Origin: Bacteroidota bacterium
GTDB lineage: Bacteria > Bacteroidota > Bacteroidia > Flavobacteriales > Flavobacteriaceae
Reading direction: 5' to 3'
NCBI GenBank assembly: GCA_023427845.1
Contig: JAEYZX010000008.1
Coordinates: 1-9,364 of the forward strand
DNA length: 9,364 nucleotides
This document shows, in pieces, positions 6,695 to 9,364 of the stretch. The first letter of the stretch is position 1. The number at the start of each line of letters is the position of its first letter. The notes beneath the pieces were generated by a model. It was not told the origin of the DNA. It did not search any database and saw nothing but the letters and a program-made list of their open reading frames with translations. Both the position numbers and the translations under genes were made by a program.

Positions 6695-7864
6695 ATGAAA
6701 ACAAAATTTTTATCACTATTAGCTGTTGCTGCACTCGTTTTTACCAGCTGTTCCGATGACGACAATCCGACGCCAAATCCGGGACCATCAAATGAAAATT
6801 TATCAGGAAACCTTACAGCCGACCTGACGTTGGATCCTGAAGTCGAATACCAGCTAACCGGTGCGTTGTTTGTAAAGGATGGGGTGACCCTGACTATTCC
6901 GGCTGGAACAACAATCGAGGCGGTTGCCGGCGGGACCGATGTATATCTATTGGTTGAACGCGGCGGGAAAATAATCGCAAACGGAACCGCAGGCAATCCA
7001 ATCCGGTTTACCTCATCATCGGCGAATCCGCAGGCCGGCGATTGGGGAGGTGTCATCATCAACGGTAGGGCACCTATCAGCAAACAGGCGGGATCGGCTG
7101 GCGAAGCGGCGACAGAAATCAACAATGCGATTTTATTTGGCGGCGACATTGCCAACGACAATTCCGGCATATTGAACCATGTAATCATTGAATATACAGG
7201 TGCACGTATTGACGACGAATCGGAACACAATGGTTTGACACTAAATGGTGTTGGATCGGGAACGACGGTGAGCAACATCTACCTGCGTCACGGCGATGAC
7301 GATGCGATTGAATTTTTTGGCGGAACGGTAAACGTAAACAACATCCTTGTTGTGAACTGTACCGATGATATGTTTGATTTTTCACAAGGATATACCGGGA
7401 CTGTGACGAATGCATACGGAATCCGTGAAGCAAGCTATACGGCAATCACGGTTGATCCACGCGGAATTGAAGCGGATGGCAACCTCGATGGCAACTCGCC
7501 AACCGACATCCAGCAATCGGCCTTTACCGTAAACGGAATCACGATTGTAAACAATGCCCCGGGAGCCGATGCCAATGCGACAATGCAGGATGTTTTTAAA
7601 ATCAGACGAGGTGCAAAAGCAACGATTACAAATGCTTTTGTGAAGTTTGGAGCCGGGACATCGGCAATCGATTTGATAGACCTGCGTGATTCGAAAGGCG
7701 ATGCAACTGAAGATACGTCTATTACCCTCACAAGGGATAATGCAAACGGACTTGATGCCGCGGCAATTAAAAATACTACGATTGGCGGTGCGACAATTAC
7801 CGAAAATGCTACGCAAACAGGTGCATCAACTGCGGCATTTGCATGGACGAACTACGGTTTTTAA
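6695..7864 (+). CDS. Probable surface-exposed lipoprotein, beta-helix-like, partner of the TonB receptor
   Basis: The 389-residue protein starts with a lipoprotein signal peptide ending in a lipobox FTSC, so Cys19 would be lipidated. The next residues SDDDN match the acidic surface-export signal known for Bacteroidota lipoproteins, so it is probably displayed on the cell surface. A Pro/Asn linker (24-34) follows. The body is rich in short Val/Ile/Thr strands separated by Gly-Asn-Asp turns, for example LFVKDGVTLTIPAGTTIEA (58-76), GGKIIANGTAGNPIRF (90-105) and GGTVNVNNILVVNCTDDMFD (209-228). This resembles right-handed parallel beta-helix proteins. No catalytic motif was recognised and no type IX secretion C-terminal domain is obvious. 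Following the receptor gene, it may bind or process the receptor's ligand; this is inferred. A polysaccharide-lyase-like role cannot be excluded. Confidence 0.8.
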   Translation: MKTKFLSLLAVAALVFTSCSDDDNPTPNPGPSNENLSGNLTADLTLDPEVEYQLTGALFVKDGVTLTIPAGTTIEAVAGGTDVYLLVERGGKIIANGTAGNPIRFTSSSANPQAGDWGGVIINGRAPISKQAGSAGEAATEINNAILFGGDIANDNSGILNHVIIEYTGARIDDESEHNGLTLNGVGSGTTVSNIYLRHGDDDAIEFFGGTVNVNNILVVNCTDDMFDFSQGYTGTVTNAYGIREASYTAITVDPRGIEADGNLDGNSPTDIQQSAFTVNGITIVNNAPGADANATMQDVFKIRRGAKATITNAFVKFGAGTSAIDLIDLRDSKGDATEDTSITLTRDNANGLDAAAIKNTTIGGATITENATQTGASTAAFAWTNYGF

Positions 7865-7891
7865 TATAATTTTGGTTGAGTTTAGTCGGAT

Positions 7892-7915
7892 AAACGTCTT
7901 CTTTGAAGGCGTTTT
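7892..7915 (+). terminator. Hairpin terminator after the lipoprotein gene
   Basis: Arms AAACGTCTTC (7892-7901) and GAAGGCGTTT (7905-7914) form a 10-bp stem with one T-G wobble and a 3-base TTT loop, followed by a short T run and starting 28 nt after the lipoprotein stop. It fits an intrinsic terminator for the receptor-lipoprotein unit. Confidence 0.65.
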
Positions 7916-7921
7916 CTGCAT

Positions 7922-7956
7922 AAAAAAACGGCTGCTACATTTGTAACAGCCGTTTT
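7922..7956. terminator. Bidirectional hairpin terminator between convergent genes
   Basis: Arms AAAACGGCTG (7925-7934) and CAGCCGTTTT (7947-7956) pair perfectly. Inside them TACA (7936-7939) can partly pair with TGTA (7942-7945). An A run on one side and a T run on the other let it work on both strands, ending the lipoprotein transcript and the minus-strand MORN_2 gene, whose stop is at 7974. Confidence 0.8.
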
Positions 7957-7973
7957 CATTTTGGTTGTATTGA

Positions 7974-8315
7974 TTAGTTTTTTACCAATGCATCTTCTTT
8001 CCAGGTTCTAACCGACGCAATGCGTGAATCTGCATAAGAGACTTCATTTAACGTACGGTCATTCCAGAAAACCCATTGTCCGGTTTTTGCGCCTGCTTTG
8101 TATTCGGCTATCGCTTTCTTGTTGCCGTTTTGATCATAGGAGACCCATTGTCCTTCCAGCTTCCCGTCTTTAAAAAAACCTTGTTGCTGGATTTTTCCAT
8201 CGTTACTGTAATAAGTCGCTTTGACCATATCGCCATATTGTTCCAGCACAGGAGCATTTTGAGAATACGTTACTGCTGAAAATGCAAGCGCGAGTATTAA
8301 AATATATTTTTTCAT
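7974..8315 (-). CDS. Small secreted MORN_2/YwqK-like repeat protein
   Basis: The 113-residue protein has a Sec signal peptide (residues 1-18, probable cleavage TYS/Q) and no lipobox, so it is expected in the periplasm or outside the cell. The mature part holds tandem MORN_2-type repeats: GFFKDGKLEGQWVSYDQNGN (46-65) and EYKAGAKTGQWVFWND (71-86), with a degenerate unit before them (YYSNDGKIQQQ, 35-45) and after them (VSYADSRIASVRTW). Such proteins are often labelled YwqK-family antitoxin, but no toxin gene is next to it and the label carries little functional meaning. It is a single-gene unit, convergent with the lipoprotein gene and divergent from the ars operon. Its function is unknown. Confidence 0.82.
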   Translation of the reverse strand: MKKYILILALAFSAVTYSQNAPVLEQYGDMVKATYYSNDGKIQQQGFFKDGKLEGQWVSYDQNGNKKAIAEYKAGAKTGQWVFWNDRTLNEVSYADSRIASVRTWKEDALVKN

Positions 8316-8341
8316 GATTTCAAATTTTGTGTTAGGTTAAT

Positions 8342-8367
8342 CAAATGTAATGAATTTACATTTACAA
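8342..8367 (-). promoter_or_regulatory. Promoter of the MORN_2 protein gene
   Basis: On the minus strand TACATTTG (8349-8342) matches TAnnTTTG exactly, and a TTG (8367-8365) lies 15 nt upstream, slightly shorter than the usual spacing. The -7 box ends 26 nt before the ATG. It is the best promoter match in the window. Confidence 0.6.
8343..8363. promoter_or_regulatory. Inverted repeat over the MORN_2 promoter, possible operator
   Basis: AAATGTAA (8343-8350) and TTACATTT (8356-8363) are perfect 8-bp inverted arms around a 5-bp TGAAT centre. The repeat covers the -7 box and most of the spacer of the minus-strand promoter, a typical place for a dimeric repressor. It is not followed by a T run and is outside any transcript end, so a terminator is unlikely. 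Confidence 0.45.
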
Positions 8368-8426
8368 AACACTCACTTAACAATTTCGTAACATTGGAAT
8401 TTTTCCGTCCATTGTTTTTCATCGTA

Positions 8427-8438
8427 ATATTGCAATAT
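8427..8438. promoter_or_regulatory. Palindromic probable ArsR operator
   Basis: ATATTGCAATAT is a perfect 12-bp palindrome ending 12 nt before the arsR ATG. A longer symmetric reading is ATTG (8429-8432) and CAAT (8440-8443) with a 7-bp centre. It overlaps TAATATTG (8425-8432), a one-mismatch -7 box followed by CA, so ArsR bound here would block its own promoter. The divergent MORN_2 promoter is about 60 bp away and probably not affected. Confidence 0.55.
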
Positions 8439-8450
8439 ACAATTTGAACT

Positions 8451-8780
8451 ATGGGTGCGTCAAAATCAGATCATTTTACGGAATATCAAAACGAACTGGC
8501 AACGTTGACAAAGGCAATGGGCCATCCGGCGCGGATCGCAATACTCGAATACCTGCTTAAAGTGGATACGTGTATATGTGGCGATATTGTAAACGAATTG
8601 CCTCTTGCTCAGCCAACCATTTCACAACATCTGAAGGAACTCAAAAACGCCGGACTGATAAAAGGCAGTATCGACGGCAATGCGATATGTTATTGCATCA
8701 ACGAATCTGGTTTTGAAAAAATCAAAGGCTTTTTCACTCATATTACCGCGCATCTCAAAAAGAAAAATCAGTGTTGCTAA
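8451..8780 (+). CDS. arsR: ArsR/SmtB-family arsenic-responsive repressor
   Basis: This is a 109-residue winged-helix repressor that leaves DNA when it binds a thiophilic metalloid, here probably arsenite. The helix-turn-helix region is LAQPTISQHLKELKNAGLIK (52-71), followed by the wing GSIDGNAICYCI. Family motif GHPARIAIL lies at 24-32. Cysteines are C41 and C43 in TCICGD, the position of the As(III) site of classical ArsR, plus C80/C82 (CYC) and a terminal C108/C109 pair. It is the first gene of the ars operon: the next gene starts 17 nt downstream and then the exporter, which fixes the ligand call better than the sequence alone. Autoregulation through the palindrome at 8427-8438 is likely. 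Confidence 0.92.
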   Translation: MGASKSDHFTEYQNELATLTKAMGHPARIAILEYLLKVDTCICGDIVNELPLAQPTISQHLKELKNAGLIKGSIDGNAICYCINESGFEKIKGFFTHITAHLKKKNQCC

Positions 8781-8797
8781 CCAGTAAAACCGTAAAT

Positions 8798-9262
8798 ATG
8801 AAACTTTCAGAAATAAAAAACCTGTTGCCGGCTCTGGAAAATGTCGCATTCAAATTACAAGACGGATCATTTGTCCCCGAACATTTCCACGTAACCGAAG
8901 TCGGATTGATCATTAAGAACTTCATCGACTGCGGCGGAACGGTCCGACACGAAACAGTCGTTAATTTCCAACTATGGAACGCAAACGATTTTAATCATCG
9001 GCTAAAGCCAACAAAACTCTTGAAGATAATTGAACTATCTGAAAAGGTGCTAAACATTGGTGATTACGAAATCGAAGTCGAATACCAATCGGATACCATC
9101 GGAAAATACGGCCTCGGATTTGACGGAACAAACTTTCTGCTGCTGCCCAAAACAACCGCATGCCTTGCATCTGATTCCTGCGGGACGACAGAAGAGAAGA
9201 AGCCGCAATTAGCGGAAGTCAATAACGAAAGCTGCTGCACGCCAGGCGGCGGATGCTGCTAA
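8798..9262 (+). CDS. DUF6428-like protein of arsenic operons, with cysteine-rich tail
   Basis: The 154-residue protein has no signal peptide or membrane helix, so it is cytoplasmic. ATG at 8798 (MKLSEIKNLLP) is preferred over an in-frame GTG at 8771, which would lie inside the arsR end. The body contains VPEHFHVTEVGLI (26-38), an H-x-H pair with nearby acids, and DCGGTVRHETVVNFQLW (44-60), then a beta-rich part to about 118. A tail of about 35 residues carries C122, C128, C146/C147 and C153/C154, ending ESCCTPGGGCC. Proteins of this type (DUF6428, from memory) are found between arsR and arsenite-handling genes in Bacteroidota; their role is unknown. The paired cysteines suggest metalloid binding, perhaps delivery to the exporter; this is inference. 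The stop overlaps the next ATG (TAATG). Confidence 0.78.
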   Translation: MKLSEIKNLLPALENVAFKLQDGSFVPEHFHVTEVGLIIKNFIDCGGTVRHETVVNFQLWNANDFNHRLKPTKLLKIIELSEKVLNIGDYEIEVEYQSDTIGKYGLGFDGTNFLLLPKTTACLASDSCGTTEEKKPQLAEVNNESCCTPGGGCC

Positions 9263-9364
9263 TGATTACGAACTGCGCCCCGGCTGCCGATCGGAAAAAG
9301 CTCGGATTTCTTGACCGGTATCTGACATTGTGGATTTTTCTCGCAATGGCAGTTGGTGTTGCTA
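9262..9364 (+). CDS. acr3: ACR3-family arsenite exporter, N-terminal part (runs off right edge)
   Basis: Thirty-four codons are visible, starting MITNCAPAADRKKLGFLDRY and going on with LTLWIFLAMAVGVA into the window edge. The F-L-D-R-Y-L-T-L-W-I-F-L-A-M-A segment is the highly characteristic N-terminus and first membrane helix of ACR3 (also called ArsB in some annotations), an inner-membrane As(OH)3/H+ antiporter of about 350 residues and ten helices. The ATG overlaps the previous stop by one base, so it is coupled to the DUF6428-like gene. This completes the logic of the operon: ArsR senses, ACR3 exports. No arsC arsenate reductase lies between arsR and the exporter in this window; it may be further downstream. 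Confidence 0.88.
   Translation, partial: MITNCAPAADRKKLGFLDRYLTLWIFLAMAVGVA

Noticed and set aside
7974..8315. Toxin-antitoxin function for the MORN_2/YwqK-like gene.
   Set aside because: No toxin gene is adjacent, and the protein has a secretion signal, which does not fit a cytoplasmic antitoxin.
8771..8797. GTG at 8771 as the start of the DUF6428-like gene.
   Set aside because: It would overlap the arsR coding end and add nine residues unlike the family start; ATG at 8798 gives a natural N-terminus and a 17-nt gap.

Overview
The window looks like chromosome of a member of the Flavobacteriaceae (Bacteroidota). The evidence is the composition, the flavobacterial -7 promoter boxes (TAnnTTTG) with no Shine-Dalgarno sequences, a TonB-dependent receptor carrying an N-terminal carboxypeptidase-regulatory-like domain, and a lipoprotein with an acidic surface-export signal after its lipidated cysteine (C-S-D-D-D). 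No mobile element, CRISPR array, tRNA or rRNA was seen. Every base lies in or within about 175 bases of a gene.

Region 1 (1-2007) is housekeeping-like. On the minus strand trmB (tRNA m7G46 methyltransferase, GTG start) is followed 2 nt later by a LysE-type exporter that runs off the left edge. Divergent from them is a MurG/GT28-like glycosyltransferase, and both directions have good -7 boxes in the 84-bp gap.

Region 2 (1981-7956) is the most interesting part. A PhoB-like response regulator and a PhoR-like histidine kinase (minus strand, 1-nt overlap) are divergent from a 908-residue TonB-dependent receptor and a probable surface-exposed, beta-rich lipoprotein (plus strand). The 173-bp gap between regulator and receptor holds six consecutive 11-bp units with a T/C-A/T-A-C/T core. 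They stop about 5 bp before the probable -7 box of the receptor gene. This is the arrangement expected of an OmpR/PhoB-family activator site that replaces the -33 element. The inference is a self-contained sense-and-acquire module: kinase and regulator switch on an outer-membrane importer and its surface partner. The ligand cannot be read from the sequence; phosphate or a phosphorus compound is a guess from the PhoBR resemblance. The kinase gene ends inside the glycosyltransferase gene (27-bp tail-to-tail overlap), and the receptor-lipoprotein unit ends in two tandem hairpins.

Region 3 (7974-8315) is a small secreted protein with MORN_2/YwqK-like repeats on the minus strand. Its promoter carries a 21-bp inverted repeat.

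Region 4 (8427-9364) is the start of an arsenic-resistance operon: a palindromic operator, arsR, a DUF6428-type protein with a cysteine-rich tail, and the first 34 codons of an ACR3-family arsenite exporter that runs off the right edge. ArsR would release the operator on binding arsenite and so induce the exporter.
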